From the NCBI GenBank assembly GCA_944328445.1, contig CALVHO010000001.1:108497-172496 (forward strand): DNA of 64,000 nt, read 5' to 3'. Below are positions 35,459 to 43,754 of this stretch, in pieces (position 1 is the first letter of the stretch; each line of letters opens with the position of its first letter). This DNA is from an uncultured Clostridia bacterium. Lineage in GTDB: Bacteria; Bacillota; Clostridia; Christensenellales; Borkfalkiaceae. The notes beneath the pieces are model-generated. The model did not search any database and was not told the DNA's origin. It saw only the letters and a list, made by a program, of their open reading frames with translations. Made by a program: the position numbers and the translations under genes.

Positions 35459-36796
35459 TTATTCAAAGACAATTGTGGGAAGATTCCCCGCCGTGAAAGT
35501 CCAAACCGCCTCATCCAAATTCAGCCGTTCGGAAATTGTTGAAGGAGAATACCAATCAACAGAAGAAAGCATATCCAGTTTGTTGCAATTTTCTGTTTCA
35601 GCCGTATCTGTGATATAGCAATTAAACAGCATGGAAGATTTGAAAGAGAACTCGTCGGAATTTGCACCGGATATTGAATTTTCGTACACCGCACAGTAGC
35701 GAACAGCTTCTCTAATGTTCGGACTAAATCCGGCGACAAAGCAATCCTCATCGGAAACATTCCCTATCAGCCGATTGTTTGCAGAATAACAAGAAGTAAT
35801 ATAATTTATTGCCGTTGCTCCTAACCCGCCAATATAACAACTGTCAGAAATTTTAGACGCGCATTCCAACGTGTTTCCCTGCGCATAACAGTTTTCTACC
35901 GCAATTTCACTGACTCCAAATAGGCCACCGATACGAACATACGATTCCGCCGTTACCGAGATAATATTATTTTCAGCGACAGATTGAGTTATAGTCTCCT
36001 CCTTTCCGTCGATTTTTCCGACGATCCCGCCAACGTTAACGCTTTTACTATTCACGTCAATGGTAATATTTGAAGACATACAATTGCTGATAGGTTCGTT
36101 ATTCACTACGCCAAACAAGCCCCCGACATAAAAGTTGTCAGACCTGCCATAATTCGGACAATTAGCCGTTATCTCTACGTTTGAAGCAGAGCAATTCATG
36201 ATCTTTCCGGCTCCAAACGAATTTCCAACAAGCCCCCCTATATAAGATAGCCCGTTTAATTGGGCGCAGATGATCGTTGTTTCCTTTACATGACAATTGG
36301 TAATATTACCGCTTCTTCCTGCCGAAGATTGCACACAACCCGCAACACTGCCGACCCAAAAATAATCATATTCTGATTCTGTAACCGTAAGAGTACAATT
36401 TTGTATCGTCACTCCCTGAACCTCACCTACGCGATCGCCGACAGCAATGCTTACACCGCCAATTACCGAAATCGAATCAAATTTAACATTCGATAATTTA
36501 TATTCAATGTCACCGAAAAACCCGGACCCGGTCACAATACAATTCGATATCGTGTGCCCCCCTCCATCAAAACCGCCAAGGTTTTTTGTCTGCCAACTGT
36601 TGCCGTGCAAATCGATATCATTCTCCAAACGATAAAAGCCACCGCTCTGCATTGCATATAGCTCTTCTTCTGTAGTTACAGCTGTATACTCTTCAATAGA
36701 AGGACTTTCCAACGAAGAACACGCCGAAAAACACGTTATCATCATTATCATGCAAAAAACAGTTGCGCATATTGCCACAATGCTGCGTTTAATCAT
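35459..36796 (-). CDS. GLUG-like repeat lipoprotein 2
   Basis: A 445-aa paralogue of the downstream lipoprotein. It has a signal peptide and lipobox CFSAC, the same FDGGGHTISNCIVT entry motif after a DIDLHGN segment, and repeats such as YIGGLVG, YVGGLFG, NVGGIVG and RIGGLFG. A surface beta-helix or adhesin-like fold is inferred. GGGAGGAAC precedes the ATG. It overlaps the end of the upstream lipoprotein gene by 8 nt and ends 19 bp before the next, so all three are one operon. Confidence 0.75.
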   Translation of the reverse strand: MIKRSIVAICATVFCMIMMITCFSACSSLESPSIEEYTAVTTEEELYAMQSGGFYRLENDIDLHGNSWQTKNLGGFDGGGHTISNCIVTGSGFFGDIEYKLSNVKFDSISVIGGVSIAVGDRVGEVQGVTIQNCTLTVTESEYDYFWVGSVAGCVQSSAGRSGNITNCHVKETTIICAQLNGLSYIGGLVGNSFGAGKIMNCSASNVEITANCPNYGRSDNFYVGGLFGVVNNEPISNCMSSNITIDVNSKSVNVGGIVGKIDGKEETITQSVAENNIISVTAESYVRIGGLFGVSEIAVENCYAQGNTLECASKISDSCYIGGLGATAINYITSCYSANNRLIGNVSDEDCFVAGFSPNIREAVRYCAVYENSISGANSDEFSFKSSMLFNCYITDTAETENCNKLDMLSSVDWYSPSTISERLNLDEAVWTFTAGNLPTIVFE

Positions 36797-37901
36797 ACAA
36801 CGTTCCTCCCAAAGTAATTACCGATCCGCGAAGAGCGGTTCCGTCTTTACCTGCAATTCCATAATGCTCATTATAGTCAGACGTGCTCCAAGGCCCTGTC
36901 AAAATGCTGCCGTTGACACCCGGCGCTCCGCGCGCTCCTCCTCTCCCGTTGCTCACATAAACCACACCGTCTGTTTCCATTTGCAGAACAAAAAATTGAC
37001 TTACTATCCCATCGCCTCCAACGCCGCCATTGCCGCCATCCCCATAATAATTTGTTGCCCACGTGGTGGAATTCGCCCCTCTGCCTCCGGCTCCGCCGTT
37101 GCCCCCGCTGACGGTGAACTCGCCGCTTCCGCGAACAACTACGGTAGGAGCAATGATCGCATCCGTCCCGGACAAACCATTTGATCCGCGTTTTTCTGTA
37201 TTGTCAGACGGCTGTGCCGGCACAAAAGTTTGATCCATTCCGATTACACCACATTTGCCCGCCACTTCAAATATCAGATTCCAATTTTGGTCGGCACGAG
37301 AATACGTACCATCCCGCGTCGTAATGACCGCCTTCTCCATAGAGCGGATCGTTACATTTTCCAATTCAAAAAACAAATCGTGCTCTCTGTCATGTATAAT
37401 AAAATTTGATTCAACCACCATTTGCTCTTCTGATTTGCAGACGACCTTTCGTATGGAAGGAGCAATTGTATAATATGTGCCGATATTCTGAGGGTCAAGT
37501 TCTAAGATCTCTTTCTGATCAAACCCAAAGCTTTTGCTAACAAGAGCAATGTTTGATTTTTCAGATTCTACATTGTTTTCTATGTTTCGTGCAATGACCG
37601 TGTAGGTATGATCGACGGAAGCGTCTTCTATTTCTATTTGAGTTTCTGATGTCGTTAAAATTTTTACATTGTCCTGAAATATCAAATATTCATCAGCGTT
37701 TTTACAGGCGTCCCACTTAATAATGTTGCCCAAAGAAATTATATACGGTGCGGATACAGTAAAAGGATGCTCCTGCGGCTGATAGTGGATATTATTATCA
37801 TCACTGTCGCCTGAAAAGCCACAGCCGCTCAGAAACACTGAACAGAAAATCATTGTTGCAAAAGTAACGCCGATCAAACCTATAAGCCTTTTTTTTCTCA
37901 T
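36789..37901 (-). CDS. Surface lipoprotein with fibronectin-like and Gly-rich regions
   Basis: A 370-aa lipoprotein, lipobox FLSGC. Residues 45-125 look like a fibronectin-III-type domain (APYIISLGNIIKWDACKNAD, then TYTVIARNIE). The last 120 residues are Gly-rich, with SGGNGGAGGRGAN and GGNGGVGGDG, a pattern often used for self-associating surface proteins. Function is not recognised. AAGGAGG precedes the ATG. It is the first gene of the unit, with a promoter at 37983-38011. Confidence 0.65.
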   Translation of the reverse strand: MRKKRLIGLIGVTFATMIFCSVFLSGCGFSGDSDDNNIHYQPQEHPFTVSAPYIISLGNIIKWDACKNADEYLIFQDNVKILTTSETQIEIEDASVDHTYTVIARNIENNVESEKSNIALVSKSFGFDQKEILELDPQNIGTYYTIAPSIRKVVCKSEEQMVVESNFIIHDREHDLFFELENVTIRSMEKAVITTRDGTYSRADQNWNLIFEVAGKCGVIGMDQTFVPAQPSDNTEKRGSNGLSGTDAIIAPTVVVRGSGEFTVSGGNGGAGGRGANSTTWATNYYGDGGNGGVGGDGIVSQFFVLQMETDGVVYVSNGRGGARGAPGVNGSILTGPWSTSDYNEHYGIAGKDGTALRGSVITLGGTLYD

Positions 37902-37982
37902 ATTCGCCTCCTTCCTTCAGTGTACATTCCATAGCTCAAAATGTTCATTAAATACCATATTCGATGTACGTTCTTTTTCTAT

Positions 37983-38011
37983 ATTATAGCAGAACGCGCA
38001 GGAAACAGCAA
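37983..38011 (-). promoter_or_regulatory. Promoter of the three-lipoprotein unit
   Basis: TTGCTG, 17 bp and TATAAT on the minus strand, 82 bp upstream of the first lipoprotein ATG. Confidence 0.65.
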
Positions 38012-38129
38012 TATAATTGGGCATTTTTCATGCAAGTTGTTTTCTTAAATATTTATAAGCAGAGTGTTTCATGTGCTCTTTACTTTGATTTGTTCACCGA
38101 ATATGGTAATTTATGTACGTTCCTTCGGT

Positions 38130-39065
38130 TTATCGCAAGAGCTTTCCAAGCCTGTTCATCATGCCGGCTTTATGCTCCATAAGGGAATGGGCATAACGGT
38201 TGAGCGTGACGGTTGAATTCCTGTGACCGAGGATCTCGGAGAGCGTTTTTACGTCCATGCCGCATTCAAGAGCGCGGGTAGCGAACTTATGCCGCAGGGA
38301 ATGAAATCCCTTGTGCGGAATATTAAGTCTTTTCAGGAGCAATTCAAAACTTCGCTGGTAGGAGCGGACGGAAACATTCTTGCCGTTTGCAGACACCACG
38401 AAGGGCGAATTGCTTCTTTTCTTTATGCCTTTAAGGATAGGCAATAACTGTTTCGGCAACGGTATCACGCGGCGGGAAGCGACTGTCTTCGGTTCGTCAA
38501 TGATCAGTTCGTCCTTGCCGTCATGGCAAGACTTGGAAACGGTCAAAATTCCCTTTGCAAAGTCTATATCGCTCCATTGCAAGGCAATGAGTTCCCCAAT
38601 GCGCAAGCCGCTGTACAGGCAGAGAATAATGCCGTTCAGCTTATCTTTCTTTCCGTTCAGAACTGCTTGCTCTATCTTCTTCTGCTCGGCGAGGGTAAAA
38701 CATTCCACGGGTTTTTCTTTCAATTTCGGGCGTTTGAGTTTGTCCGCCGTGTATTCGTTTGTCAATCCCAACAGGCGCGCCGTTTTAAGAGAACTCTGAA
38801 TGACGGAGATAACGGCGTTGACGCTGTTTGCCGATAAGCCTTTCCCTGTCCTGCGATTGCCGCTTAGCAAAAGGCCCGTAATGAATGATTGCAAAACAAT
38901 CGGCGACAGACCGTCCAACCCTATGCCGCCGATCTTATCCTTGATATGCTGCTCGATGATAAGCTTATACCGCTCGTAAGTCCGCGCTTTAACGGAAGGC
39001 TTCACATAGTGTATCATCCATTCGTCCAGCCATCCGCCGTATTTTATACTCCTCTGTTCTTTCAT
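38130..39065 (-). CDS. Tyrosine recombinase / phage-type integrase
   Basis: A 311-aa site-specific recombinase with an N-terminal SAM-like DNA-binding domain (residues 1-100) and a C-terminal catalytic domain. The catalytic set is complete: Arg in SGLRIGELIAL, His-x-x-Arg in HSLRHKFATRA, His in LGHRNSTV, and the nucleophile Tyr in TLNRYAHSLMEH. It resembles integrases of integrative elements. AAGGAGG lies 6 nt before the ATG. It lies next to the low-GC lipoprotein unit and may have mobilised it; no excisionase or attachment sites could be identified. Confidence 0.9.
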   Translation of the reverse strand: MKEQRSIKYGGWLDEWMIHYVKPSVKARTYERYKLIIEQHIKDKIGGIGLDGLSPIVLQSFITGLLLSGNRRTGKGLSANSVNAVISVIQSSLKTARLLGLTNEYTADKLKRPKLKEKPVECFTLAEQKKIEQAVLNGKKDKLNGIILCLYSGLRIGELIALQWSDIDFAKGILTVSKSCHDGKDELIIDEPKTVASRRVIPLPKQLLPILKGIKKRSNSPFVVSANGKNVSVRSYQRSFELLLKRLNIPHKGFHSLRHKFATRALECGMDVKTLSEILGHRNSTVTLNRYAHSLMEHKAGMMNRLGKLLR

Positions 39066-39317
39066 CAATTACCTCCTTAAAAATTATAGATCGTATTTTT
39101 TGTTTTGCTTTTTAGACATAAAAGAAAGTCGTCGGACAACCCCCGACGATCCTCAACCTTCCTATTTAATTGTACTTACCAATTGATTGACGATATAATT
39201 GTGCGTACCGTAAAACATTCTCGCTTATATAGAACGAAAGTGCGACGCGCCTGCCGACGCATCGCACTTTTAGATGTGTTTTTATTTAATTAAATGTTTT
39301 TGATTCATTTTCCATGA
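39066..39317. other. AT-rich intergenic region upstream of the integrase
   Basis: No gene. It holds a TATAAT just before the integrase ribosome site without a good -35, a TCGTCGG/CCGACGA hairpin followed on the minus strand by TTTCTTTT (about 39130-39155), and a 9-bp hairpin AAAGTGCGA/TCGCACTTT at about 39237-39272. These fit an element border, but no attachment core was proved. Confidence 0.5.
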
Positions 39318-39341
39318 AAGGCACCCTGCGGGGTGCCTTTT
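39318..39341 (-). terminator. Terminator of the ABC-cysK operon
   Basis: AAAGGCACC, loop, GGTGCCTTT on the minus strand, 54 bp after the DUF3267 gene. Confidence 0.7.
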
Positions 39342-39394
39342 GCATGCTTTGCGCGTTCAGCGGTATGCCCTTGCAAACGCGCCCGCGCGGGCGT

Positions 39395-40150
39395 TCACGC
39401 CTGCGGCGGGCGGACGAAGGCGTAAAAGCCGCAGAGCACGGGGTGGTCCAGCACGAGCGCCGCGCGGGAAAAGAGGGCGCGGGCGGCCACGAGCACGTCT
39501 GCCCCCGCGCAGTAGAGGTTGAACGCACCGAGCAGCGCGAGCGGAACGTGCCCCAGGCACAGCCCCGCAACCGACAGCCCCAAACCGAGCACCGCGAAGG
39601 GCGCCAGCGCGCCCGCCGCGTAGCGGAGGCGGCCCGTCGGCCGCGCGCAGGCGCAGTACGGCGTGCCGTGCGCCACTCCGAAGGAAATGCCGCCGAAGCT
39701 CCCGTTGGCGGCCGCGCGGGCGAGGGCGTGCAGCCCCTCGTGCGCGGGCACGCTCAACACGGCGGCCGCCAGATACAGCAAGACGTCCGCCCAAAAGACG
39801 CCGAACGCGGCAAAGACGGGGCGGGGCAAAAAGAAAAGCGCCGCCGCCACGGCGGCAACGAAGGGCAGCGCGCACAGCGCGCCGAGGCCGTTCGCCTTGC
39901 CGAAAGAGACCGTTTTATCCGCCGCGGCATAGCCCGCGGCGGCGAGGGCGCGGCACTGCCCCGCAAAGACGGCCCGCCGCGCCGCCACCCGCAACGCCCG
40001 CACGTGTTCTCTGCGCGCGCGCCTTTCCCTGCCGCGCAGGCGCTTGCCGCGCGCGCATCCCGTTCTGCCGCGCAAGGGGCCCTCCTCCCCCGCCGCGCGC
40101 CCGTTGCGCGCGCGGACCTTGCTCCGCGCACAGCCGCGGGGCCCGTTCAT
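39395..40150 (-). CDS. DUF3267 zincin-like membrane protein
   Basis: A membrane protein with the motif PAHEGLHALAR, a HExxH-like zinc site within hydrophobic helices, as in DUF3267 putative metallopeptidases. About five hydrophobic segments follow. Its ATG overlaps the cysK stop (ATGA). The first 50 residues are extremely Arg-rich and unlike the family, so the true start may be an internal GTG near 40003. It is the last gene of the operon. Confidence 0.65.
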   Translation of the reverse strand: MNGPRGCARSKVRARNGRAAGEEGPLRGRTGCARGKRLRGRERRARREHVRALRVAARRAVFAGQCRALAAAGYAAADKTVSFGKANGLGALCALPFVAAVAAALFFLPRPVFAAFGVFWADVLLYLAAAVLSVPAHEGLHALARAAANGSFGGISFGVAHGTPYCACARPTGRLRYAAGALAPFAVLGLGLSVAGLCLGHVPLALLGAFNLYCAGADVLVAARALFSRAALVLDHPVLCGFYAFVRPPQA

Positions 40151-41070
40151 TGCGCGAACAGATCGCACGAGAGGTAGCGCATGCCCGTATCGGGCAGGAT
40201 GACGGCCACCGTTTTGCCCGCGTTTTCGGGGCGGGCGGCGATCAGGCGGGCCGCGTGCAGGGCCGCGCCCGAGGAAATGCCCGCAAAGACGCCGTCGGTG
40301 ACGGCGGCCTCGCGCGCGGCGGCATAGGCCTCGGCCTCGGTCACGCGGATGACCTCGTCGAGCAAGGAACGGTCGAGGATGGACGGAACGAACCCCGCGC
40401 CGATGCCCTGCAAGCCGTGCGGGCCCGCCTTGCCGCCCGAGAGCACGGGCGAGCCCGCGGGCTCGACGGCGACGGCGCGCACGGAGGGGTCCTGCTCCTT
40501 CAAATACTTCGCCGCGCCGCAGAGGGTGCCGCCCGTGCCCACGCCCGCCACCAGGAAGGAGATGTTGCCTGCGCAGTCTTTCCAAAGCTCGGGGCCCGTC
40601 GTCTCGTAATGGGCGCGCACGTTGGCGGGGTTTTCAAACTGGCCCGCGATAATGCTGTTCTCGTTCTCCGCGTGCAGGCGCCGCGCCTCTTCGATGGCGC
40701 CCTGCATTCCCTTTTTGCCGTCGGTGAGCACGAGCTTCGCGCCGAAGGCGGCCAGCAGCCTGCGCCGCTCGGCGCTCATGGTCTCGGGCATGGTCAAGAC
40801 GAGCGGATAGCCCTTGACGGCGCACAGCGCCGCCAGGCCGATGCCCGTGTTTCCGCTCGTCGGCTCGATGACGGTGGTGCCCGCTTTGAGCCTGCCCGCG
40901 CGCTCGGCGTCTTCGAGGATGTAGAGCGCGGCGCGGTCCTTGACGCTGCCCGTGGGGTTGAAGTATTCGAGCTTGGCCGCGACGGCGGCGCCGAGGCCGT
41001 GCTTTTGTTCATAGCCGTGAAGGCGCAAAAGCGGCGTGTTGCCGACGATGTGCGCGATGGAACGTATCAT
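40147..41070 (-). CDS. cysK: Cysteine synthase (O-acetylserine sulfhydrylase)
   Basis: A 307-aa fold-type II PLP enzyme. The PLP lysine is in NPTGSVKDRAAL (near residue 44), the substrate loop is EPTSGNTGIG, and the phosphate-binding loop is AGVGTGGTLCG. It makes cysteine from O-acetylserine and sulfide. It overlaps the ABC permease upstream and the DUF3267 gene downstream by 4 nt each. GGGAGG precedes the ATG. No cysE is in the window. Confidence 0.95.
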   Translation of the reverse strand: MIRSIAHIVGNTPLLRLHGYEQKHGLGAAVAAKLEYFNPTGSVKDRAALYILEDAERAGRLKAGTTVIEPTSGNTGIGLAALCAVKGYPLVLTMPETMSAERRRLLAAFGAKLVLTDGKKGMQGAIEEARRLHAENENSIIAGQFENPANVRAHYETTGPELWKDCAGNISFLVAGVGTGGTLCGAAKYLKEQDPSVRAVAVEPAGSPVLSGGKAGPHGLQGIGAGFVPSILDRSLLDEVIRVTEAEAYAAAREAAVTDGVFAGISSGAALHAARLIAARPENAGKTVAVILPDTGMRYLSCDLFAQ

Positions 41071-42044
41071 TGCTTTTCCTCCCGTAAGGATGTGCGCGCC
41101 TTGCGCGCGGGGCGCGCCGCGAGGACGCGCGTAAGGACGAGGAGCGCCAAAAAGAGCACCGCCGCGCCCGCCACCGTGGCGAGCATCGCGAAAATGCCCG
41201 CAGTGTGGCCGAAAAAGTTGAGCCGCAGCGCAAATTCATCGGCCAGGGCCTCGGCAAAGGCGGGCGAAGAGAGTTCCGTCAGCCCGTCGAGCGCGCCGCC
41301 CATGAGGCAGTTGCGGAACAGGCCCGCCGCGTGCGTGCCCGGGATGCAGGCCGCAAAGTACTGCACCCCCGCGGGGAACATCGAAAGCGGCATGTAGGCG
41401 CCGATGAGAAAGCCGATGACGGTGCCTAAAATGACGTTGAGGCCCGTGAACGCGCCCTCCGACTTGATGAAGCCGACGACGAACACCAAGAGCGCGGTGG
41501 AGCAGACGACGGACAGCACCGTCACCCCGAGGCAGGCGAAAACGTCCGCCGCCGAAAGGCACCAGCTGCCCGCCAGCGCCAGCCAGGCGAAGGCGAGCGC
41601 CGTGACCGCCGCCGAGAGCACCAGCCCCGCCGCCGCTGCCGACAGAAAATAGGACGCGGGCGCCGCCCAGGCGGGCACGGGCGAGGCCGCCAGGTCCCCC
41701 GCGATGCCGCGGCGCCTGTCCTGCACCATCACCCCGCAGGCGCACAGCGGCACCGTGACCGTGGCCGACGAGAGCACGCCCGCCACCATCCAGCTGTCGC
41801 AAAAGGCGCCGACCGCGTCCTCCGCGCCCGTCACGCCCTGCGCGGCGAGGGAAGCGAGCACGACGTCGGCCTGGGTGTCCCCCAAAAACAGGACGTACAG
41901 AGCCAGCACGATAAGCGGGCAGAGCAGGGAAAAGAAGATGTTGGCCTTGTCCTTCAAAAATATTTTCAGGTTGCGCCGCGTCAGCTGCCAAAGCGCGGCA
42001 AAGCCGCCACGCGCGTTCATGCCCTGTTCCTGCCGCGCGTTCAT
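41067..42044 (-). CDS. ABC-2 type transporter permease
   Basis: A 325-aa integral membrane protein with six predicted helices, including IFFSLLCPLIVLALYVLFLG and LNVILGTVIGFLIGAYMP, and the ABC-2 pattern of multidrug/antibiotic exporters. It pairs with the ATPase whose stop codon it overlaps (ATGA). The first codons repeat: MNARQEQG is followed by MNARGG, so a second start at 42020 is possible. AAGGGGG supports the first. Confidence 0.85.
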   Translation of the reverse strand: MNARQEQGMNARGGFAALWQLTRRNLKIFLKDKANIFFSLLCPLIVLALYVLFLGDTQADVVLASLAAQGVTGAEDAVGAFCDSWMVAGVLSSATVTVPLCACGVMVQDRRRGIAGDLAASPVPAWAAPASYFLSAAAAGLVLSAAVTALAFAWLALAGSWCLSAADVFACLGVTVLSVVCSTALLVFVVGFIKSEGAFTGLNVILGTVIGFLIGAYMPLSMFPAGVQYFAACIPGTHAAGLFRNCLMGGALDGLTELSSPAFAEALADEFALRLNFFGHTAGIFAMLATVAGAAVLFLALLVLTRVLAARPARKARTSLREEKQ

Positions 42045-42961
42045 GCCGCACCCCCTTCCAGGCGCTTGCCCGTGACGGCGAGGAACACGTCGTCCATGTT
42101 GCCCTTGACGAACTCGAAATCGCGGCAAAGTTGAGGGTGCCGCGCGAGGATGGCGCGGGCCTCGTCCGCCGACGGGGTGACGACGACGCACGCACCGCCC
42201 TCGGCCTCGGCCGCGTAGCCGTGGGCGCGCAGTTCGGCGGCGATGGCCGCGCCGTCGCCGTACAGGCGCAGGTAGTTGCGCGAATGCTCGTTTTTGAGCT
42301 GCACGGGGGTGCCGCAGGCGGCGATCTGCCCGCCGTCGATGATGACCACCTTGTCGGATCCGTCCGCCTCTTCCATGTAATGGGTGGTCAGAAACACCGT
42401 CATGCCCTCCTCCCGTTGCAGGCCGTGCACGATCTCCCACACCGTGCGGCGGGTCTTGGGGTCGAGGCCGGTCGTCGGCTCGTCCAAGACGAGCACGGAG
42501 GGGCTGTGCACGAGGGCGCGGGCGATGTCTGCCCGCCGCCGCTGCCCGCCCGAGAGCTTGCCGAAGGGGCGGCGCAGGATGTCTTCGAGGCCGAGCAGGG
42601 AAGAAAGGTACGCCAGGCGCGCCGCCCAGGCCCTGCCGTGCAGGCCGTAAAAGGAGGCGCGCACCGTGAGGTTGTCCTGCACGGTCAGCAAGTCGTCGAG
42701 CACGGTGTTTTGGAACACGATGCCCAAAAGCGGCTTGATCTTGCCGGGCTGCGCGTCGAGGTCGTAACCGCCGACGGTCACGCGGCCCGCGTCCTTTTTC
42801 AGGATGGAGCACAAAATGTTGATGGTGGTGCTCTTGCCCGCGCCGTTCACACCGAGGAAGGAGAACAGGCTCCCCTGCTCCACCGCAAAATCGATGCCCC
42901 GCACGGCCTGCACGGCGCCGTACGCCTTGGCAAGGCCCTCCGCGCGAATGATCTCTGCCAT
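42041..42961 (-). CDS. ABC transporter ATP-binding protein (DrrA/CcmA-like)
   Basis: A 306-aa ATPase with Walker A GVNGAGKST, signature LSGGQRRRADIARAL, Walker B VLVLDEPTTGLDP and switch His in LTTHYMEE. The C-terminal 80 residues resemble the regulatory tail of drug-exporter ATPases. It energises the permease encoded next. ATG at 42961 has AAAGGGGG upstream and a promoter at 42987-43016; the longer in-frame start at 42988 lies inside that promoter. Confidence 0.92.
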   Translation of the reverse strand: MAEIIRAEGLAKAYGAVQAVRGIDFAVEQGSLFSFLGVNGAGKSTTINILCSILKKDAGRVTVGGYDLDAQPGKIKPLLGIVFQNTVLDDLLTVQDNLTVRASFYGLHGRAWAARLAYLSSLLGLEDILRRPFGKLSGGQRRRADIARALVHSPSVLVLDEPTTGLDPKTRRTVWEIVHGLQREEGMTVFLTTHYMEEADGSDKVVIIDGGQIAACGTPVQLKNEHSRNYLRLYGDGAAIAAELRAHGYAAEAEGGACVVVTPSADEARAILARHPQLCRDFEFVKGNMDDVFLAVTGKRLEGGAA

Positions 42962-42986
42962 AAACGAGCCCCCTTTTTTTCTTCCC

Positions 42987-43016
42987 ATTATACACCACGC
43001 GGCCGCCCGCTGGCAA
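42987..43016 (-). promoter_or_regulatory. Promoter of the ABC-cysK operon
   Basis: TTGCCA, 18 bp and TATAAT on the minus strand, 26 bp before the ATPase start. Confidence 0.7.
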
Positions 43017-43099
43017 GCGCAACGGCGCCCCCGCGCGCCCCGCGGCGATTTATTACAATTTTATGACAGAAAACAGCCCTCTTTTGTGCCGCGGCGCGT

Positions 43100-43105
43100 T
43101 ACAAT
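43100..43105 (+). promoter_or_regulatory. -10 element of an apparently leaderless gene
   Basis: TACAAT ends 6 bp before the ATG at 43112, so transcription should begin at or next to the start codon. No clear -35 is seen. Confidence 0.5.
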
Positions 43106-43111
43106 AGAGGC

Positions 43112-43702
43112 ATGGATACCGAAAACGCAAAAACCGTCGTCGTATACGGCTCCCGCTACGGCAGCACAAAACGGTACGCCGAACACATCGCCGCCGCCCT
43201 CGGTTGCGCGGCCGTCCCCGCCGAAGAGGTGCGCCGCGGGCAGCTCGGCGGGTACAAGACCGTCGTCTTCGGCGGCGGCGCCTATGCGGGCAGCATTTGC
43301 GGCTGGAAAAAGATCGCGCGGCACTGCCGCGCCGCACTGCGCCGCGCGAAGGGCGGCGGCGCAAACGGGCAGCGGTGGGTGCTGTTCGTCTGCGGGCTGG
43401 CGGACCCCTCCAAGGAAAAGACGTGGCGCGAAGCGCGCATGCTCTTCGACAAGCGGCTGCCCGCCGAGGCGGCAGGAACGCTGCCCGTCTTTTGCCTGCG
43501 CGGGGACCTCGACTACGCCGTGCTCGGCGCCAAACACCGCCTCATGATGCGCATGCTGGTCGCCTGGCTGCGCCGCAAAAAAGATCCTTCCGCCGAGGAC
43601 AAGCAGCTGCTGGCAAGTTACGGCGACGCGGTGCGCTTTTTTGACGCGGCCTCGGCCGCGCCCGTCATCGCCGCCGCCCGCGGCGGCGATGACGGGGCAT
43701 AA
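43112..43702 (+). CDS. Flavodoxin-domain protein
   Basis: A 196-aa protein starting with the FMN-binding loop VVVYGSRYGSTKRYAEHIAAAL and continuing with VVFGGGAYAGSICGWKKI, as in the flavodoxin/HemG-like (protoporphyrinogen oxidase-type) family. The expected role is electron transfer with FMN; the partner is unknown. The C-terminal 35 residues are basic and unlike flavodoxins. The start has no normal ribosome site and the -10 box lies only 6 bp upstream, which suggests leaderless translation. Confidence 0.78.
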   Translation: MDTENAKTVVVYGSRYGSTKRYAEHIAAALGCAAVPAEEVRRGQLGGYKTVVFGGGAYAGSICGWKKIARHCRAALRRAKGGGANGQRWVLFVCGLADPSKEKTWREARMLFDKRLPAEAAGTLPVFCLRGDLDYAVLGAKHRLMMRMLVAWLRRKKDPSAEDKQLLASYGDAVRFFDAASAAPVIAAARGGDDGA

Positions 43703-43734
43703 AAAAGCGCGCCGCCCCGAAAGGGGCGGCGCGC
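43701..43734 (-). terminator. Terminator of the cytoplasmic GH43 gene
   Basis: GCGCGCCGCCCC, loop TTTC, GGGGCGGCGCGC, then TTTTTTATG on the minus strand, 21 bp after the GH43 stop. Confidence 0.85.
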
Positions 43735-43754
43735 CGCTGCGGCCAACGGCCGCG

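Noticed and set aside
29791..39065. A single large mobile element covering the whole mosaic region
   Set aside because: The GC-rich kinase and GH2 pieces interrupt the AT-rich genes and no matching end repeats were found, so at least two separate events are more likely.
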